The notes: a model not told the origin generated them from the letters alone. Numbered from the stretch's first letter, positions 19,301-36,429 are shown. The stretch is DNA of 64,000 nt from Rhizobium halophilum (GCF_021648825.1 NZ_JAKJHS010000007.1:124001-188000), one strand, 5' to 3'. Program-made: numbers and translations.

Positions 19301-20497
19301 GTCTACGGTCGTCTGACGGAGATGCTGCGGGGCCAGAAGTCGGTCGCCGGTCCAAAGGGCTTCAAGAAGGGCGGCGAGCTCACGAACGCCGTGATCTCGG
19401 AATACCCGAGGTCGCAGTGGTGGATGTTTGCGGTCGAGGACGAAAAGGTCCAGGCGGAGATCGAAGCCCTGCGGGCCCAGTACGACGAATCCAAGTCGCG
19501 CCTTGAACAGCGCTTCATGGACAAGGTCGAGAAGGTCCAGCGCGGTGACGAAATGCCTCCGGGCGTCATGAAGATGGTCAAGGTCTTCGTTGCTGTGAAG
19601 CGCAAGATCCAGCCAGGCGACAAGATGGCCGGTCGTCACGGCAACAAGGGCGTCGTGTCGCGTATCGTTCCGGTCGAGGACATGCCGTTCCTCGAAGACG
19701 GCACGCACGTCGACATCGTCCTGAACCCGCTCGGCGTGCCCTCGCGCATGAATGTCGGCCAGATCCTCGAGACGCACCTGGCCTGGGCTTGCGCCGGCAT
19801 GGGCAAGCGCATCGGCGAGATGCTTGAGGAGTACAAGAAGTCGAACGACATCACGGACTTGAAGCGTGAGCTGAGGGAAACCTACGCCAGCGTGGCGAAC
19901 GATGAGGTCGCAAGCTTCGACGACGAATCTCTTGTTCGTCTCGCCGAGCAGTCCAAGCGCGGTGTATCAATTGCGACGCCGGTCTTTGACGGCGCGCACG
20001 AGCCGGATGTTGCGGCGATGCTGAAGAAGGCAGGGCTCCATGAGTCCGGTCAGTCGGTGCTCTACGATGGCCGGACTGGCGAAGCCTTCGACCGCAAGGT
20101 GACCGTTGGCTACATGTACATGATCAAGTTGAACCACCTCGTGGACGACAAGATCCATGCCCGTTCGATCGGCCCGTACTCGCTCGTCACCCAGCAGCCG
20201 CTTGGTGGCAAGGCGCAGTTCGGTGGCCAGCGCTTCGGCGAAATGGAGGTTTGGGCCCTGGAAGCCTATGGTGCCGCCTACACGCTGCAGGAAATGCTGA
20301 CTGTGAAGTCGGACGACGTGGCAGGCCGTACCAAAGTCTACGAGGCGATCGTCCGCGGCGACGACACCTTCGAGGCTGGCATTCCGGAGAGCTTCAACGT
20401 TCTCGTCAAGGAAATGCGCTCGCTGGGTCTGTCGGTGGAGCTTGAAAACTCCAAGCTCGACGAAGCAGCCGCAGTGCTGCCGGACGCAGCCGAATAA
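16364..20497 (+). CDS. rpoB: DNA-directed RNA polymerase subunit beta
   Basis: 1377 residues, as in other rhizobia. The ATG at 16364 follows GAAGGAG; upstream in-frame starts run through the hairpins. The rifampicin pocket reads [30 protein letters not shown] in two overlapping parts ([13 protein letters not shown] and [15 protein letters not shown]): the Asp, His and Ser classically mutated in resistance are wild type, and the second Asn of the E. coli NNP is Val. Conserved [15 protein letters not shown] near the C-terminus contacts the active site. Forms the core enzyme with RpoC (20680) and RpoA (44725). Confidence 0.98.
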   Translation: MAQTLSFNGRRRVRKFFGKIPEVTEMPNLIEVQKASYDQFLMVEEPEGGRPDEGLNAVFRSVFPITDFSGASMLEFVSYEFEPPKFDVEECRQRDLTYAAPLKVTLRLIVFDIDEDTGAKSIKDIKEQSVYMGDMPLMTDNGTFIVNGTERVIVSQMHRSPGVFFDHDKGKSHSSGKLLFAARVIPYRGSWLDIEFDAKDIVYARIDRRRKIPATSLLMALGMDGEEILSTFYSKSNYVRDGEGWRIPFQPETLKGAKALSDMVDADTGEVVVEAGKKLTPRLLRQLSDKGLKALKASNDDLYGNYLAEDIVNFETGEIYLEAGDELDEKTLPVILNAGFDEIPVLGIDHINVGAYIRNTLAADKNENRQDALFDIYRVMRPGEPPTMDSAEAMFNSLFFDAERYDLSAVGRVKMNMRLDLDAPDTVRTLRKEDILAVVKMLVELRDGKGEIDDIDNLGNRRVRSVGELMENQYRLGLLRMERAIKERMSSIEIDTVMPQDLINAKPAAAAVREFFGSSQLSQFMDQVNPLSEITHKRRLSALGPGGLTRERAGFEVRDVHPTHYGRICPIETPEGPNIGLINSLATFARVNKYGFIESPYRKIVDGKVTKEVVYLSAMEEAKYYVAQANSELTEDGQFAEEFVVCRHAGEVMLSPRDTINLMDVSPKQLVSVAAALIPFLENDDANRALMGSNMQRQAVPLVRAEAPFVGTGMEPVVARDSGAAIAARRSGVVDQVDATRIVIRATEDLESGKSGVDIYRLQKFQRSNQNTCVNQRPLVAVGDVLNKGDIIADGPSTDLGDLALGRNALVAFMPWNGYNYEDSILLSERIVSDDVFTSIHIEEFEVMARDTKLGPEEITRDIPNVSEEALKNLDEAGIVYIGAEVTPGDILVGKITPKGESPMTPEEKLLRAIFGEKASDVRDTSMRMPPGTFGTVVEVRVFNRHGVEKDERAMAIEREEIESLAKDRDDEQAILDRNVYGRLTEMLRGQKSVAGPKGFKKGGELTNAVISEYPRSQWWMFAVEDEKVQAEIEALRAQYDESKSRLEQRFMDKVEKVQRGDEMPPGVMKMVKVFVAVKRKIQPGDKMAGRHGNKGVVSRIVPVEDMPFLEDGTHVDIVLNPLGVPSRMNVGQILETHLAWACAGMGKRIGEMLEEYKKSNDITDLKRELRETYASVANDEVASFDDESLVRLAEQSKRGVSIATPVFDGAHEPDVAAMLKKAGLHESGQSVLYDGRTGEAFDRKVTVGYMYMIKLNHLVDDKIHARSIGPYSLVTQQPLGGKAQFGGQRFGEMEVWALEAYGAAYTLQEMLTVKSDDVAGRTKVYEAIVRGDDTFEAGIPESFNVLVKEMRSLGLSVELENSKLDEAAAVLPDAAE

Positions 20498-20507
20498 TCT
20501 CCGACAA

Positions 20508-20534
20508 GGCGCGCGCTGACAGCCAGCGCGCGCC
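20508..20534 (+). promoter_or_regulatory. 11-bp hairpin in the rpoB-rpoC gap
   Basis: GGCGCGCGCTG pairs perfectly with CAGCGCGCGCC around a five-base loop, 10 bases after the rpoB stop. There is no T-run, so RNA stability or processing is more likely than termination. The rest of the 182-bp gap shows only an AAGGAGA ribosome site. Confidence 0.55.
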
Positions 20535-20679
20535 ATCCTCCGCCCGACCGCCAGGAAGGGCAGGGGAAGTTTCGCCGCATTTCGCGGCTAAGACCGTTTT
20601 TGAGCGTCGGATCCGCCTTCCCGGGAATGGGCGGATCACGATCGCAAGCTGAGGGCTCAGGCCCCATAAGGAGATAGGC

Positions 20680-24888
<4,209 letters not shown>

Positions 24889-24937
24889 GCTGCGGAAAAG
24901 AGGCTAAACCGCCCTAGGCATAGCCACGGAAAGAATG

Positions 24938-24965
24938 AAGCGCCCGGTGCAGTCCGGGCGCTTTT
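24938..24965 (+). terminator. Intrinsic terminator after rpoC
   Basis: AAGCGCCCGG pairs with CCGGGCGCTT (10 bp, six-base loop), followed by further T. About 50 bases after the rpoC stop. Confidence 0.92.
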
Positions 24966-25057
24966 GTCATTTGGTTTTGCTAATATATTGACCTCACTCA
25001 AGGCGCATTGTTTTGACGCCTTTAGATTGACTCTGTTCACAACGAACGGAGGACAAA

Positions 25058-26117
25058 ATGAGAAACCTGTTGTCGTCGGTAGCCGTCAGCGTCCTGCTGG
25101 CGACGGCGGCCATCGCGGCGGAGCCGGTACCGGCCGACCTGCGCGAAACTGCACAAGAAATCTTCAAGCCACTGCCTTCGACCATCCCTTCGGTGAGGGA
25201 CAACAAGATCACGCCGGAGAAGATCGCGCTCGGCAAGGCGCTCTTCTTCGATCCTCGTGTCTCCGCGTCCGGCGTCTTTTCCTGCAATTCGTGCCACAAC
25301 CTGGGGACCGGGGGCGATGACAACCTCGAGACCTCCATCGGGCATGGGTGGCAGAAGGGGCGGCGCAATTCGCCAACCGTCTTCAATTTGGTTTTCAATG
25401 TCGCCCAGTTCTGGGATGGGCGGGCCGAGGATTTGAAGGCGCAGGCCAAGGGGCCGGTTCAGGCGGGTGTCGAGATGGCCAACACGCCGGATAACGTCGT
25501 CGCTGCATTGAAGTCGATGCCTGACTACGTCACCTGGTTCAAGGCAGCGTTCCCAGACGAGGCCGATCCTGTGACTTTCGATAATTTCGCTAAGGCCATC
25601 GAAGCGTTCGAGGCAACCTTGGTCACCCCGGCGCCGTTCGACGCCTTCCTCAATGGCGATGACGGTGCCCTGACGACGGAGGCCAAGCAGGGCCTTGCGC
25701 TCTTCATGGACAAGGGTTGCGCATCCTGCCATGCAGGCATCAATGTCGGCGGCGAAGGCTACTACCCGTTCGGATTTTGAAAAGCCGGGGGCAGACGTGC
25801 TGCCGGAAAACGACAAGGGGCGTTTTGCGGTAACGAACACCGCCGACGACTCCTACGTCTTCCGCGCCGCGCCGCTTCGCAACATCGCTCTTACGGCCCC
25901 CTACTTTCATTCCGGCAAGGTCTGGGACTTGAAGCAAGCGGTGGCGGTCATGGGAACCGCGCAGCTGGGAGAAGAACTGCGGGGAGAGGAAGTCGACCTG
26001 ATCGTTGCGTTCTTGAACTCGCTGACGGGCAAGATGCCAGAGGTAGCCTATCCGGTTCTGCCAGCCGAAACGGCGGAGACGCCTCGCCCCATCAGCGTCA
26101 TTCCGACGTCAAAGTAA
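25058..26117 (+). pseudogene. Di-heme cytochrome c peroxidase, frameshifted
   Basis: A CcpA/MauG-family periplasmic enzyme that reduces H2O2 with electrons from cytochrome c. A signal peptide (ending AAIAA) and two heme sites, CNSCH and CASCH, are in the first frame (25058-25780). That frame stops at TGA within GGATTTTGA, while the conserved continuation EKPGADVLPENDKGRF, with the later APYFHSGKVWDLKQAV, follows in another frame to 26117. Deleting one T from the run 25775-25778, or restoring two bases, rebuilds ~353 residues, the family length. Either a recent pseudogene or a homopolymer error; the sequence is otherwise well preserved. Confidence 0.85.
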
Positions 26118-26180
26118 GCCGCACCTTGTATCTGGCCCGCAACAGCCTCCGCCGGTGATTCCGGCGGAGATGCTACGCAT

Positions 26181-26435
26181 TCACTGGTCGAACCGGATTA
26201 TTGCGACTTCGCCTTCGAGCGCACCCTGATAAGCTGAAGCATGCGGTTCTTCCACCGGTTCCTCTTGCAAGACACCGATCTGATCGAGTTCCGCCTCCAG
26301 GAAACCTTCCTCCGACAGGGCGTTAAGCGCCTCCCGCACGGCCGAATCGTCGTCCGGGGCCCGCAGCATGATGTGCAAGTCGATGCCATCACCGCCCTTC
26401 ACCTCATAGGCCTTGCCAATAATGATGAAAATCAT
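26181..26435 (-). CDS. Conserved small cytoplasmic protein, unknown function
   Basis: 84 residues (MIFIIIGKAYEVKGGDGIDL at the start), acidic, with a mixed alpha/beta pattern and a C-terminal EVAIIRFD strand. I recall similar rhizobial proteins of unknown role but no named domain. The ATG at 26435 is chosen because GAGGGG lies 3-8 bases before it; an alternative ATG at 26477, also with GGAG upstream, would add an Asn/Asp-rich 14-residue tail. Divergent from the rpsL operon. Confidence 0.65.
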   Translation of the reverse strand: MIFIIIGKAYEVKGGDGIDLHIMLRAPDDDSAVREALNALSEEGFLEAELDQIGVLQEEPVEEPHASAYQGALEGEVAIIRFDQ

Positions 26436-26477
26436 TGGCCCCTCGAGGTTGTTATCGTTATCGGGGTTGCTGACCAT

Positions 26478-26957
26478 TCGGATCTCCATGGATGGATTGG
26501 GGGCTCGTCCGAGTCCCAGGGGAGGGGACGTTAGACGCAATCCCTCGCCTAGGGAAATCGCTTAATCAATTTCCGGCGGGACATTGCGCCGTCACGCATG
26601 AGTTCTTAAGTTTATGTCTCCAGCGCCGACCTGGAAGGGCAAGAACCCATTATTTTCGGGCCTGGACTTGACGACAAGGGGGTAAAACAGTAAACGCCCC
26701 ACCATCGGAAGCGATGTGAGGCTCGTCCGTCCGGAACGACTCGTCCCGGAATTGACCTCAAACAAGGTTCCAGACGCACGTATAAGACACGAATGCTGCA
26801 CGCATGACGCATGAAGAATGCGTCCTCTGCCTCTTGTGGTCCATCCAAGCGGATTGGGCCACGTTTTGCGCATGAGGACTATGGGTGTGTCGCCGCCGGC
26901 AACGGCATTCGATTGGCCCGAAAGGGTTTGGAAGAAGATTTTGCAAGGGATGGTTAT
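26478..26957. other. Gene-free leader region before rpsL
   Basis: Most of this stretch shows no credible gene on either strand. It should hold the str-operon promoter. TTGACC (26752-26757) and TATAAG (26781-26786) are both present but 23 bases apart, too far for one sigma-70 promoter. No strong hairpin or ribosome-site-led small ORF is seen before the rpsL start. Confidence 0.4.
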
Positions 26958-27329
26958 ATGCCTACCGTAAACCAGCTGATCCGCAAGCCTCGTCAGGCAC
27001 AGGTAAAGCGCAATAAGGTTCCTGCCCTGCAGGAAAATCCGCAGAAGCGTGGCGTTTGCACCCGCGTCTACACCACGACACCGAAGAAGCCGAACTCGGC
27101 TCTGCGTAAGGTTGCCAAGATTCGTCTTACCAATGGCTTCGAAGTCATCGGCTATATCCCGGGTGAAGGCCACAACCTGCAGGAACACTCTGTCGTCATG
27201 ATCCGTGGCGGCCGCGTAAAGGACTTGCCGGGCGTTCGTTACCACATCATCCGCGGCGTTCTCGACACCCAGGGTGTCAAGAACCGCAAGCAGCGCCGTT
27301 CGAAGTACGGTGCGAAGCGTCCGAAGTAA
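26958..27329 (+). CDS. rpsL: 30S ribosomal protein S12
   Basis: 123 residues at the decoding centre. The streptomycin-related sites are wild type: Lys43 and Lys44 in [12 protein letters not shown] and Lys88 in [10 protein letters not shown] (numbers include Met). Asp89 is the residue methylthiolated by RimO in E. coli. ORF starts upstream of 26958 are not conserved; the [10 protein letters not shown] start is standard. First gene of the str operon. Confidence 0.97.
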
Positions 27330-27403
27330 GCTTCGGCTCTTCATTCATCAGATACCGGCGCTGCGCGAGGTTCTCCGCGTGATAAAGCGTCCCTAACCGT
27401 TGA

Positions 27404-27886
<483 letters not shown>

Positions 27887-27919
27887 TCGTCATCCGATCG
27901 AATTCCGAAAGGCAGTCCT

Positions 27920-30019
27920 ATGGCTCGCGAATATAAAATCGAAGACTACCGAAATTTCGGTATCATGGCGCACATCGACGCCGGCAAGACCACGACCACC
28001 GAGCGTATTCTGTACTACACCGGTAAGTCGCACAAGATCGGTGAAGTCCACGACGGCGCGGCCACGATGGACTGGATGGAGCAAGAGCAGGAGCGTGGCA
28101 TCACGATCACCTCGGCTGCTACCACGACCTTCTGGAAGGGTCGCGATGGCAAGATGCGCCGCTTCAACATCATCGACACCCCCGGCCACGTTGACTTCAC
28201 CATCGAAGTCGAGCGTTCGCTGCGCGTCCTCGATGGCGCCATCGCGCTGCTCGACGCCAACGCCGGTGTAGAGCCGCAGACGGAAACCGTTTGGCGCCAG
28301 GCCGAGAAGTATCATGTTCCGCGCATGATCTTCTGCAACAAGATGGACAAGACGGGCGCTGACTTCTACCGCTCGGTCGAGATGATCAAGACCCGTCTCG
28401 GCGCGACTGCCGTTGTCATGCAACTGCCGATTGGCGCCGAAGCCGACTTCAAGGGCGTCGTTGACCTGATCGAGATGAACGCGCTGGTATGGCGTGATGA
28501 ATCCCTTGGCGCTGCCTGGGACGTTGTCGAGATCCCGGACGACCTGAAGGAAAAGGCCGAAGAATATCGCGAAAAGCTGATCGAGACGGTTGTCGAGATC
28601 GACGAAGAAGCGATGGAAGCCTATCTGAACGGCGACATGCCGGACAACGACAAGATCCGCGAACTCGTTCGCCGCGGCACTATCGACGTCAAGTTCCACC
28701 CGATGTTCTGCGGTACCGCCTTCAAGAACAAGGGCGTTCAGCCGCTGCTCGACGCTGTTGTCGATTACCTGCCGTCGCCGCTCGACATCCCTGCGATCAA
28801 GGGCATCGACGTCAAGACGGAAGGCGAAATTGAGCGTCATCCTGACGACAATGAGCCGCTCTCGATGCTGGCGTTCAAGATCATGAACGACCCCTTCGTT
28901 GGTTCGCTGACGTTTTGCCGCATCTACTCCGGCAAGCTCGAAAAGGGCTCGTCGGTGATGAACACGGTCAAGGAAAAGCGCGAGCGCGTCGGCCGCATGT
29001 TGCAGATGCACTCCAACAGCCGTGAGGACATCGAAGAAGCTTTCGCGGGCGACATCGTTGCTCTGGCTGGCCTCAAGGAATCGACCACGGGCGACACGCT
29101 TTGCGACCCGCTGAACCAGGTTATCCTCGAGCGCATGGAGTTCCCGGAGCCGGTCATCCAGATCGCAATCGAGCCGAAGACCAAGGGCGACCAGGAAAAG
29201 ATGGGCCTCGCGCTCAACCGTCTGGCTGCTGAGGATCCGTCCTTCCGCGTCAAGACCGACACGGAATCGGGTCAGACGATCATCGCCGGCATGGGTGAGC
29301 TCCACCTCGACATCATCGTTGACCGCATGCGTCGCGAGTTCAAGGTCGAGGCGACCGTTGGTGCGCCACAGGTTGCTTATCGCGAGACCATCACGCGTCA
29401 GCACGAAGAAGATTACACGCACAAGAAGCAGTCCGGTGGTACCGGGCAATTTGCGCGCGTCAAGATCATCTTCGAACCGAACCCGGACGGCGAAGACTTC
29501 ATGTTCGAGTCCAAGATCGTCGGCGGTGCTGTTCCGAAAGAATACATCCCGGGCGTTCAGAAGGGTATCGAGAGCGTTCTGTCTTCCGGTCCGCTGGCTG
29601 GCTTCCCGATGCTGGGCGTCAAGGCGACCCTCGTCGATGGCGCCTTCCACGATGTCGACTCGTCGGTTCTGGCATTCGAAATCGCTTCGCGTGCCTGCTT
29701 CCGCGAAGCAGCCAAGAAGGCTGGCGCGCAGCTCCTCGAGCCGATGATGAAGGTCGAAGTCGTGACGCCGGAAGATTATGTCGGTGACGTCATCGGCGAC
29801 CTGAACTCTCGTCGCGGTCAGATCCAGGGCCAGGAAAGCCGCGGCATCGCCGTGGTGATCAACGCCCACGTACCGCTGGCGAACATGTTCAAGTACGTCG
29901 ACAACCTGCGCTCCATGAGCCAAGGCCGCGCCCAGTACTCGATGGTCTTTGACCATTACGCGCCGGTGCCGAGCAACGTCGCACAGGAAATCCAGGCAAA
30001 GTATTCCGGTCAGAAGTGA
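27920..30019 (+). CDS. fusA: Elongation factor G
   Basis: 699-residue translocase GTPase. G1 is [20 protein letters not shown]3 is [15 protein letters not shown] and G4 is NKMDKTGAD; domains II-V follow completely to [15 protein letters not shown]. Between rpsG and tuf, the normal str-operon position. No sign of a second fusA in the window. Confidence 0.98.
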   Translation: MAREYKIEDYRNFGIMAHIDAGKTTTTERILYYTGKSHKIGEVHDGAATMDWMEQEQERGITITSAATTTFWKGRDGKMRRFNIIDTPGHVDFTIEVERSLRVLDGAIALLDANAGVEPQTETVWRQAEKYHVPRMIFCNKMDKTGADFYRSVEMIKTRLGATAVVMQLPIGAEADFKGVVDLIEMNALVWRDESLGAAWDVVEIPDDLKEKAEEYREKLIETVVEIDEEAMEAYLNGDMPDNDKIRELVRRGTIDVKFHPMFCGTAFKNKGVQPLLDAVVDYLPSPLDIPAIKGIDVKTEGEIERHPDDNEPLSMLAFKIMNDPFVGSLTFCRIYSGKLEKGSSVMNTVKEKRERVGRMLQMHSNSREDIEEAFAGDIVALAGLKESTTGDTLCDPLNQVILERMEFPEPVIQIAIEPKTKGDQEKMGLALNRLAAEDPSFRVKTDTESGQTIIAGMGELHLDIIVDRMRREFKVEATVGAPQVAYRETITRQHEEDYTHKKQSGGTGQFARVKIIFEPNPDGEDFMFESKIVGGAVPKEYIPGVQKGIESVLSSGPLAGFPMLGVKATLVDGAFHDVDSSVLAFEIASRACFREAAKKAGAQLLEPMMKVEVVTPEDYVGDVIGDLNSRRGQIQGQESRGIAVVINAHVPLANMFKYVDNLRSMSQGRAQYSMVFDHYAPVPSNVAQEIQAKYSGQK

Positions 30020-30084
30020 CCGGAATACCCCTCTGAACCCATAGGAAATTCTCCCGCAAGGGGAAAAAGAACGGAGAGCCGGAA

Positions 30085-31260
<1,176 letters not shown>

Positions 31261-31269
31261 TCTGATTTG

Positions 31270-31300
31270 CCAAAGGCGCAGAGCTGCTCTGCGCCTTTGG
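31270..31300 (+). terminator. 14-bp hairpin after tuf copy 2
   Basis: CCAAAGGCGCAGAG pairs perfectly with CTCTGCGCCTTTGG around a three-base loop. No T-run follows, so it may be a weak terminator or a processing site dividing str from S10. Confidence 0.6.
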
Positions 31301-31568
31301 TGGCAGAATCTTTAAGCAAGACGCCGGTGGCGGGCTTGCTTATGACGCAAAAATGTAGCAAATGGCGCGCAAGCGCGATTTGCCCCTGCTTCGATTGGGG
31401 CAGGGCACTGCAATCAACAATAAGGTGGGTCGCAAGACCCGAAGACTGGAAGGGATGCCGCTCCCCGGCGTTCCCTTCGCTCTTTGAAACCGGTGGTCCG
31501 CCTTAGGAAAAAGAACAACCCGTGCCCTTTGCCAGGCACGCGGGAATAGACAACAAGGATAACGTCGA
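31301..31568 (+). promoter_or_regulatory. S10 operon leader region
   Basis: Gene-free and rich in inverted repeats. The strongest is GAAGGGATGCCG/CGGC-GTTCCCTTC (31449-31478), 12 pairs with one wobble and one bulged T, about 90 bases before rpsJ. E. coli controls this operon through L4 acting on leader hairpins; a parallel is plausible but unproven. No clear promoter boxes. Confidence 0.4.
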
Positions 31569-31877
31569 ATGAACGGCCAAAATATCCGCATTCGCCTGAA
31601 GGCGTTCGATCACCGCATTCTCGACGCGTCTACGCGTGAGATCGTGTCGACGGCGAAGCGCACCGGAGCTAGTGTCCGGGGCCCCGTTCCGCTTCCGACC
31701 CGAATCGAGAAGTTTACGGTTAACCGGTCCCCCCACATCGACAAGAAGAGCCGCGAGCAGTTCGAGATGCGCACCCATAAGCGCCTTCTCGACATCGTTG
31801 ACCCGACACCTCAGACAGTGGACGCGCTGATGAAGCTCGATCTCGCTGCTGGTGTCGATGTTGAGATCAAGCTCTGA
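31569..31877 (+). CDS. rpsJ: 30S ribosomal protein S10
   Basis: 102 residues; head protein and NusE partner of NusB/NusG in antitermination. Starts [18 protein letters not shown] and has the conserved [19 protein letters not shown] loop. First gene of the S10 operon after a 308-bp leader. Confidence 0.97.
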   Translation: MNGQNIRIRLKAFDHRILDASTREIVSTAKRTGASVRGPVPLPTRIEKFTVNRSPHIDKKSREQFEMRTHKRLLDIVDPTPQTVDALMKLDLAAGVDVEIKL

Positions 31878-31915
31878 GACTTCTGGTCTCGAGCTGAGTG
31901 AGAAGGATTGAACCG

Positions 31916-32557
31916 ATGCGTTCGGGTGTAATTGCACAGAAAGTGGGAATGACCCGCGTCTATAATGACGCCGGCGAGCATATCCCGGTGACGGTACTGC
32001 GGCTGGAAAACTGCCAGGTCGTTGCTCATCGCACCAAGGAAAAGAACGGCTACACGGCTATTCAGCTGGGTTCCGGAAACGCCAAGGTAAAGAACACGAC
32101 GAAGGCTCTGCGCGGTCATTTCGCCGTTGCTGAAGTCGAGCCGAAGGCGAAGCTCGTTGAGTTTCGCGTTTCGGAAGACCAGTTGATCGATGTCGGTACC
32201 GAGTTGAAGGCTTCGCATTTCGAAGCTGGACAGCTCGTGGACGTAACCGGTACCTCGATCGGTAAGGGTTTTGCCGGCGCCATGAAGCGCCACAACTTCG
32301 GTGGTCTGCGTGCCACGCACGGTGTGTCCGTTTCGCACCGTTCGCACGGCTCGACCGGTTCCAACCAGGATCCGGGTAAGGTCTGGAAGGGCAAGCGCAT
32401 GGCTGGTCACATGGGCCAGACGCGCGTCACGACCCAGAACCTCGAAGTCGTTTCGACCGACGAAGGCCGCGGCCTGATCCTCGTCAAGGGTGCCGTCCCC
32501 GGCTCCAAGGGCGCGTGGATCGTGGTTCGTGACGCCATCAAGTCGGCTGCGAAGTAA
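31916..32557 (+). CDS. rplC: 50S ribosomal protein L3
   Basis: 213 residues, an early 50S assembly protein reaching to the peptidyl-transferase centre. Begins [19 protein letters not shown]; the long loop [23 protein letters not shown] includes the Gln that PrmB methylates in E. coli (shown here as [16 protein letters not shown]). Start 31916 is favoured over an ATG/GTG at 31898 by homology. Confidence 0.96.
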   Translation: MRSGVIAQKVGMTRVYNDAGEHIPVTVLRLENCQVVAHRTKEKNGYTAIQLGSGNAKVKNTTKALRGHFAVAEVEPKAKLVEFRVSEDQLIDVGTELKASHFEAGQLVDVTGTSIGKGFAGAMKRHNFGGLRATHGVSVSHRSHGSTGSNQDPGKVWKGKRMAGHMGQTRVTTQNLEVVSTDEGRGLILVKGAVPGSKGAWIVVRDAIKSAAK

Positions 32558-32570
32558 GGGAGCCAAGCAA

Positions 32571-33191
32571 ATGGAATTCAACGTCAAGACCCTTGAGGGC
32601 AAAGACGCTGGCAAGGTCTCCCTTTCGGATGAGATCTTCGGCCTCGACCCTCGCGAAGATATCATCGCCCGCATGGTTCGTTGGCAGCTTGCCAAGAAGC
32701 AGCAGGGCACGCACAAGACCAAGAACCGCTCCGAAGTGTCCCGCACCGGTGCAAAGATGTACAAGCAGAAGGGTACGGGCCGCGCTCGTCACCATTCCGC
32801 TCGTGCACCGCAGTTCCGTGGCGGTGGCAAGGCGCATGGTCCGGTTGTTCGCAGCCACGCTCACGATCTTCCCAAGAAGGTTCGTGCGCTCGCCCTGCGT
32901 CACGCGCTCTCCGCCAAGTTCAAGGCTGAAGACGTGATCATCGTCGACAACCTGATGGCTGCAGAAGCGAAGACCAAGTCGCTGATCGGTTCCTTCGCCT
33001 CGCTCGGTCTCACCAATGCACTCGTCATCGGTGGCGCCGAACTCGACAACAACTTCAAGCTCGCGGCCCAGAACATCCCGAACATCGATGTTCTGCCGGT
33101 TCAGGGCATCAATGTTTACGACATCCTGCGTCGCGGCAAGCTCGTGCTGTCGAAGGCCGCAGTTGAAGCTCTAGAGGAGCGTTTCAAGTGA
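32571..33191 (+). CDS. rplD: 50S ribosomal protein L4
   Basis: 206 residues. The extended exit-tunnel loop [20 protein letters not shown] shows no macrolide-resistance-type change that I can recognise. In E. coli L4 also represses its own operon. The ATG at 32571 fits homologues; starts further upstream overlap rplC. Confidence 0.96.
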   Translation: MEFNVKTLEGKDAGKVSLSDEIFGLDPREDIIARMVRWQLAKKQQGTHKTKNRSEVSRTGAKMYKQKGTGRARHHSARAPQFRGGGKAHGPVVRSHAHDLPKKVRALALRHALSAKFKAEDVIIVDNLMAAEAKTKSLIGSFASLGLTNALVIGGAELDNNFKLAAQNIPNIDVLPVQGINVYDILRRGKLVLSKAAVEALEERFK

Positions 33192-33481
33192 CCGATCTTC
33201 GCCACTATGATGTGATTGTCTCGCCGGCGATCACCGAAAAGTCGACGCTGGTATCAGAACAGAATCAGGTTGTCTTCAACGTTGCCAAGGATGCTTCCAA
33301 GCCGGAAATCAAGGCGGCCGTAGAGGCGCTGTTCGGTGTGAAGGTCAAGGCCGTCAACACGCTGGTCCGCAAGGGCAAGGTTAAGCGTTTCCGCGGCTTC
33401 ATCGGCAAGCAGAAGGACGTGAAGAAGGCAGTCGTGACCTTGGCTGAAGGCCAGTCGATCGACGTCTCCACCGGTCTCTGA
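33188..33481 (+). CDS. rplW: 50S ribosomal protein L23
   Basis: 97 residues at the tunnel exit, docking site for trigger factor and SRP. Starts with GTG overlapping the rplD stop as GTGA, so translation is likely coupled. Contains [15 protein letters not shown] and the [13 protein letters not shown] loop. Confidence 0.96.
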   Translation: MTDLRHYDVIVSPAITEKSTLVSEQNQVVFNVAKDASKPEIKAAVEALFGVKVKAVNTLVRKGKVKRFRGFIGKQKDVKKAVVTLAEGQSIDVSTGL

Positions 33482-33492
33482 GGAACAGAAAA

Positions 33493-34329
33493 ATGGCATT
33501 GAAAAGCTACAATCCGACGTCTCCGAGCCAGCGCCAGCTGGTCATCGTCGACCGTTCTGGCCTCCATAAGGGCAAGCCGGTCAAGGCGCTGACGGAAGGT
33601 CTCTCCAAGAGCGGCGGCCGTAACAACCTTGGTCGTATCACCGCCCGCTTCATCGGCGGCGGTCACAAGCGCACCTACCGTCTGGTCGACTTCAAGCGTC
33701 GCAAGTTCAACGTCGAAGGGACTGTTGAGCGTCTGGAGTACGACCCGAACCGCACGGCATTCATCGCTCTCATCAAGTACGAGGACGGCGAACTGGCCTA
33801 TATCCTCGCCCCGCAGCGCCTTGCTGCCGGCGATAAGGTCATCGCTTCCGACAAGGCCGTTGACGTAAAGCCGGGCAATACCATGCCTCTGCAGTACGTC
33901 CCGGTCGGCTCGATCGTACACAACGTTGAAATGAAGCCGGGCAAGGGCGGTCAGATCGCGCGCTCCGCCGGCACCTACGTTCAGCTGGTTGGTCGCGACC
34001 AGGGAATGGCAATCCTTCGCCTGAATTCGGGCGAGCAGCGCCTCGTTCCCGGTTCCTGCCTCGCCACTGTTGGCGCCGTATCCAACCCAGACCACGGCAA
34101 CATCAACGACGGCAAGGCTGGCCGTACGCGCTGGCGTGGTAAGACCCCGCACAACCGCGGCGTCGTCATGAACCCCGTCGACCACCCGCACGGTGGTGGT
34201 GAAGGCCGTACATCCGGTGGTCGTCATCCGGTGACGCCATGGGGCAAGCCCACCAAGGGCAAGCGCACTCGCTCGAACAAGTCTACCGACAAGTTCATCA
34301 TGCGTTCGCGCCATCAGCGCAAGAAGTAA
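33493..34329 (+). CDS. rplB: 50S ribosomal protein L2
   Basis: 278 residues; needed for subunit joining and peptidyl-transferase structure. The C-terminal [17 protein letters not shown] carries the conserved His essential in E. coli L2. Eleven bases after rplW. Confidence 0.97.
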   Translation: MALKSYNPTSPSQRQLVIVDRSGLHKGKPVKALTEGLSKSGGRNNLGRITARFIGGGHKRTYRLVDFKRRKFNVEGTVERLEYDPNRTAFIALIKYEDGELAYILAPQRLAAGDKVIASDKAVDVKPGNTMPLQYVPVGSIVHNVEMKPGKGGQIARSAGTYVQLVGRDQGMAILRLNSGEQRLVPGSCLATVGAVSNPDHGNINDGKAGRTRWRGKTPHNRGVVMNPVDHPHGGGEGRTSGGRHPVTPWGKPTKGKRTRSNKSTDKFIMRSRHQRKK

Positions 34330-34344
34330 GAGAGGTAGTCAGGA

Positions 34345-34623
34345 ATGGCTCGTTCAGTATGGAAAGGCCCGTTTGTTGACGGCTATCTTCTCAAGAAGGC
34401 TGAGAAGGTTCGTGAAGGCGGTCGCAGTGAAGTCATCAAGATCTGGAGCCGTCGCTCCACGATCCTGCCGCAGTTCGTCGGTCTGACGTTCGGCGTCTAC
34501 AACGGCAGCAAGCATGTGCCCGTCTCTGTCAACGAAGACATGGTCGGCCACAAGTTCGGCGAGTTCTCGCCGACCCGGACCTACTATGGTCACGGTGCGG
34601 ACAAGAAGGCTAAGAGGAAGTAA
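34345..34623 (+). CDS. rpsS: 30S ribosomal protein S19
   Basis: 92 residues, binds 16S rRNA in the head with S13. Typical [18 protein letters not shown] and [17 protein letters not shown]. Two bases before rplV. Confidence 0.97.
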   Translation: MARSVWKGPFVDGYLLKKAEKVREGGRSEVIKIWSRRSTILPQFVGLTFGVYNGSKHVPVSVNEDMVGHKFGEFSPTRTYYGHGADKKAKRK

Positions 34624-34625
34624 TC

Positions 34626-35015
34626 ATGGCCAAGGCAAAGACCGAACGCCGGCTGAAGGACAATGAGGCACAGGCGGTTGCCCGCACGCTTCGCGTCAGC
34701 CCGCAGAAGCTGAACCTGGTTGCCGCCATGATCCGCGGCAAGAAGGTTGATCGCGCCCTCGCAGATCTCGAGTTTTCGCGCAAGCGCATCGCTGGCACGG
34801 TGAGAAAGACCCTGGAGTCTGCTATCGCCAATGCCGAGAACAACCATGACCTCGACGTCGACAGCCTGATCGTATCGGAAGCATACGTCGGCAAGTCGAT
34901 CGTCATGAAGCGTTTCCACGCTCGTGGTCGCGGCCGGGCATCTCGCATCGAGAAGCCTTTCGCGCACCTGACCATCGTGGTTCGTGAAGTCGAGGAAAAA
35001 GGGGAGGCCGCATAA
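34626..35015 (+). CDS. rplV: 50S ribosomal protein L22
   Basis: 129 residues lining the exit tunnel. [21 protein letters not shown] and the beta-hairpin [19 protein letters not shown] are present without the deletions linked to macrolide resistance. Its stop overlaps the rpsC start (TAATG). Confidence 0.96.
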   Translation: MAKAKTERRLKDNEAQAVARTLRVSPQKLNLVAAMIRGKKVDRALADLEFSRKRIAGTVRKTLESAIANAENNHDLDVDSLIVSEAYVGKSIVMKRFHARGRGRASRIEKPFAHLTIVVREVEEKGEAA

Positions 35016-35752
35016 TGGGCCAGAAAATTAATCCAATCGGCTTCCGCCTCGGCATTAACCGCACTTGGGATAGCCGTTGGTTCGCCGACAACGCCGAATA
35101 CGGTCAGTTGCTGCATGAGGATCTGAAGATCCGTCAGTACCTGATGCGTGAGCTGAAGCAGGCCGGTATCGCCAAGGTGGTCATCGAGCGTCCGCACAAG
35201 AAGTGCCGCGTGACGATCCATTCGGCGCGTCCGGGTCTGATCATCGGCAAGAAGGGCGCTGACATCGAGAAGCTTCGCAAGAAGATCTCTTCGATGACGA
35301 ACTCGGAAACCCACCTTAACATCGTTGAAGTGCGCAAGCCCGAAGTCGATGCAACGCTTGTTGCCCAGTCGATTGCCCAGCAACTGGAGCGCCGCATCGC
35401 GTTCCGCCGCGCCATGAAGCGCGCCGTTCAGTCTGCCATGCGTCTTGGTGCGGAAGGTATTCGTATCACCTGCGCAGGCCGTCTAGGTGGTGCTGAAATC
35501 GCACGGACCGAATGGTATCGCGAAGGCCGTGTGCCGCTTCACACGCTGCGCGCCGACATCGACTACGGGACGGCGGAAGCCGAAACCGCATTCGGTATCT
35601 GCGGCATCAAGGTTTGGATCTTCAAGGGCGAGATCCTTGAGCATGATCCTATGGCTTCCGAGCGCCGTGCGCTTGAAGGCGATGCCCAGGGTCCGGCAAG
35701 CCGCGAACGTGGCGATCGTGGCGATCGCCGCCGCGAACGCGAAAACGCTTGA
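35015..35752 (+). CDS. rpsC: 30S ribosomal protein S3
   Basis: 245 residues at the mRNA entry channel with helicase activity. [23 protein letters not shown] domain [20 protein letters not shown], and a basic/acidic C-terminal tail ([17 protein letters not shown]) longer than in E. coli, common in alphaproteobacteria. Overlaps rplV by one base. Confidence 0.97.
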   Translation: MGQKINPIGFRLGINRTWDSRWFADNAEYGQLLHEDLKIRQYLMRELKQAGIAKVVIERPHKKCRVTIHSARPGLIIGKKGADIEKLRKKISSMTNSETHLNIVEVRKPEVDATLVAQSIAQQLERRIAFRRAMKRAVQSAMRLGAEGIRITCAGRLGGAEIARTEWYREGRVPLHTLRADIDYGTAEAETAFGICGIKVWIFKGEILEHDPMASERRALEGDAQGPASRERGDRGDRRRERENA

Positions 35753-35790
35753 TCAACGCTGGCGAAAGATAAGCTCGGAGAAGTAAGAAA

Positions 35791-36204
35791 ATGTTGCAGC
35801 CAAAGCGTACAAAGTTCCGGAAGCAGTTCAAGGGACGTATCAAGGGTGTGGCCAAGGGCGGTTACGAGCTGGCCTTCGGCGAATTCGGCCTCAAGGCTCA
35901 GGAACCGAACCGCGTCAACGCACGCGAGATCGAAGCAGCTCGCCGTGCCATCACACGCTATATGAAGCGTGCAGGTCGCGTTTGGATCCGTGTGTTCCCC
36001 GACGTACCAGTCACGGCCAAGCCTACTGAAGTCCGTATGGGTAAGGGTAAGGGCTCGGTTGAGTACTGGGCATGCCGCGTGAAGCCCGGTCGTATGATGT
36101 TCGAGATCGATGGCGTTTCGGAAGAGATCGCGCGCGAGGCCCTGCGCCTCGGTTCGGCCAAGCTCTCCGTCAAGACGCGCTTCGTTCAGCGCATTGCAGA
36201 GTAA
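35791..36204 (+). CDS. rplP: 50S ribosomal protein L16
   Basis: 137 residues; helps place A-site t[19 protein letters not shown] at the start and [20 protein letters not shown], which includes the Arg hydroxylated by YcfD-type enzymes in some bacteria. 38 bp after rpsC. Confidence 0.97.
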   Translation: MLQPKRTKFRKQFKGRIKGVAKGGYELAFGEFGLKAQEPNRVNAREIEAARRAITRYMKRAGRVWIRVFPDVPVTAKPTEVRMGKGKGSVEYWACRVKPGRMMFEIDGVSEEIAREALRLGSAKLSVKTRFVQRIAE

Positions 36205-36216
36205 GGAGAAGGCACG

Positions 36217-36417
36217 ATGAAAGCCGAAGACGTTCGCGGCCTCACGGCCGACCAGCTCAAGGACAAGCTCGCCGAGCTCAAGAAGGAGCAGTTTAATCTG
36301 CGCTTCCAGAAGGCCACCGGTCAGCTCGAGAAGTCCTCGCGCATCAACGAAGTTCGCAAGGACATCGCTCGCGTTAAAACCATTGCCCGCCAGAAGGCGG
36401 CAGAAGCCAAGGCCTAA
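36217..36417 (+). CDS. rpmC: 50S ribosomal protein L29
   Basis: 66 residues, two long helices ([17 protein letters not shown] and [20 protein letters not shown]) near the tunnel exit. Normal length and position. Confidence 0.95.
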   Translation: MKAEDVRGLTADQLKDKLAELKKEQFNLRFQKATGQLEKSSRINEVRKDIARVKTIARQKAAEAKA

Positions 36418-36429
36418 AGGAAGAACAAT

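Noticed and set aside
25778..25780. TGA in the cytochrome c peroxidase as selenocysteine
   Set aside because: The conserved continuation is in a different frame, so read-through would not help, and the family has no selenocysteine here.
26752..26786. TTGACC...TATAAG as the rpsL promoter
   Set aside because: The spacer is 23 bases, too long for a sigma-70 promoter.
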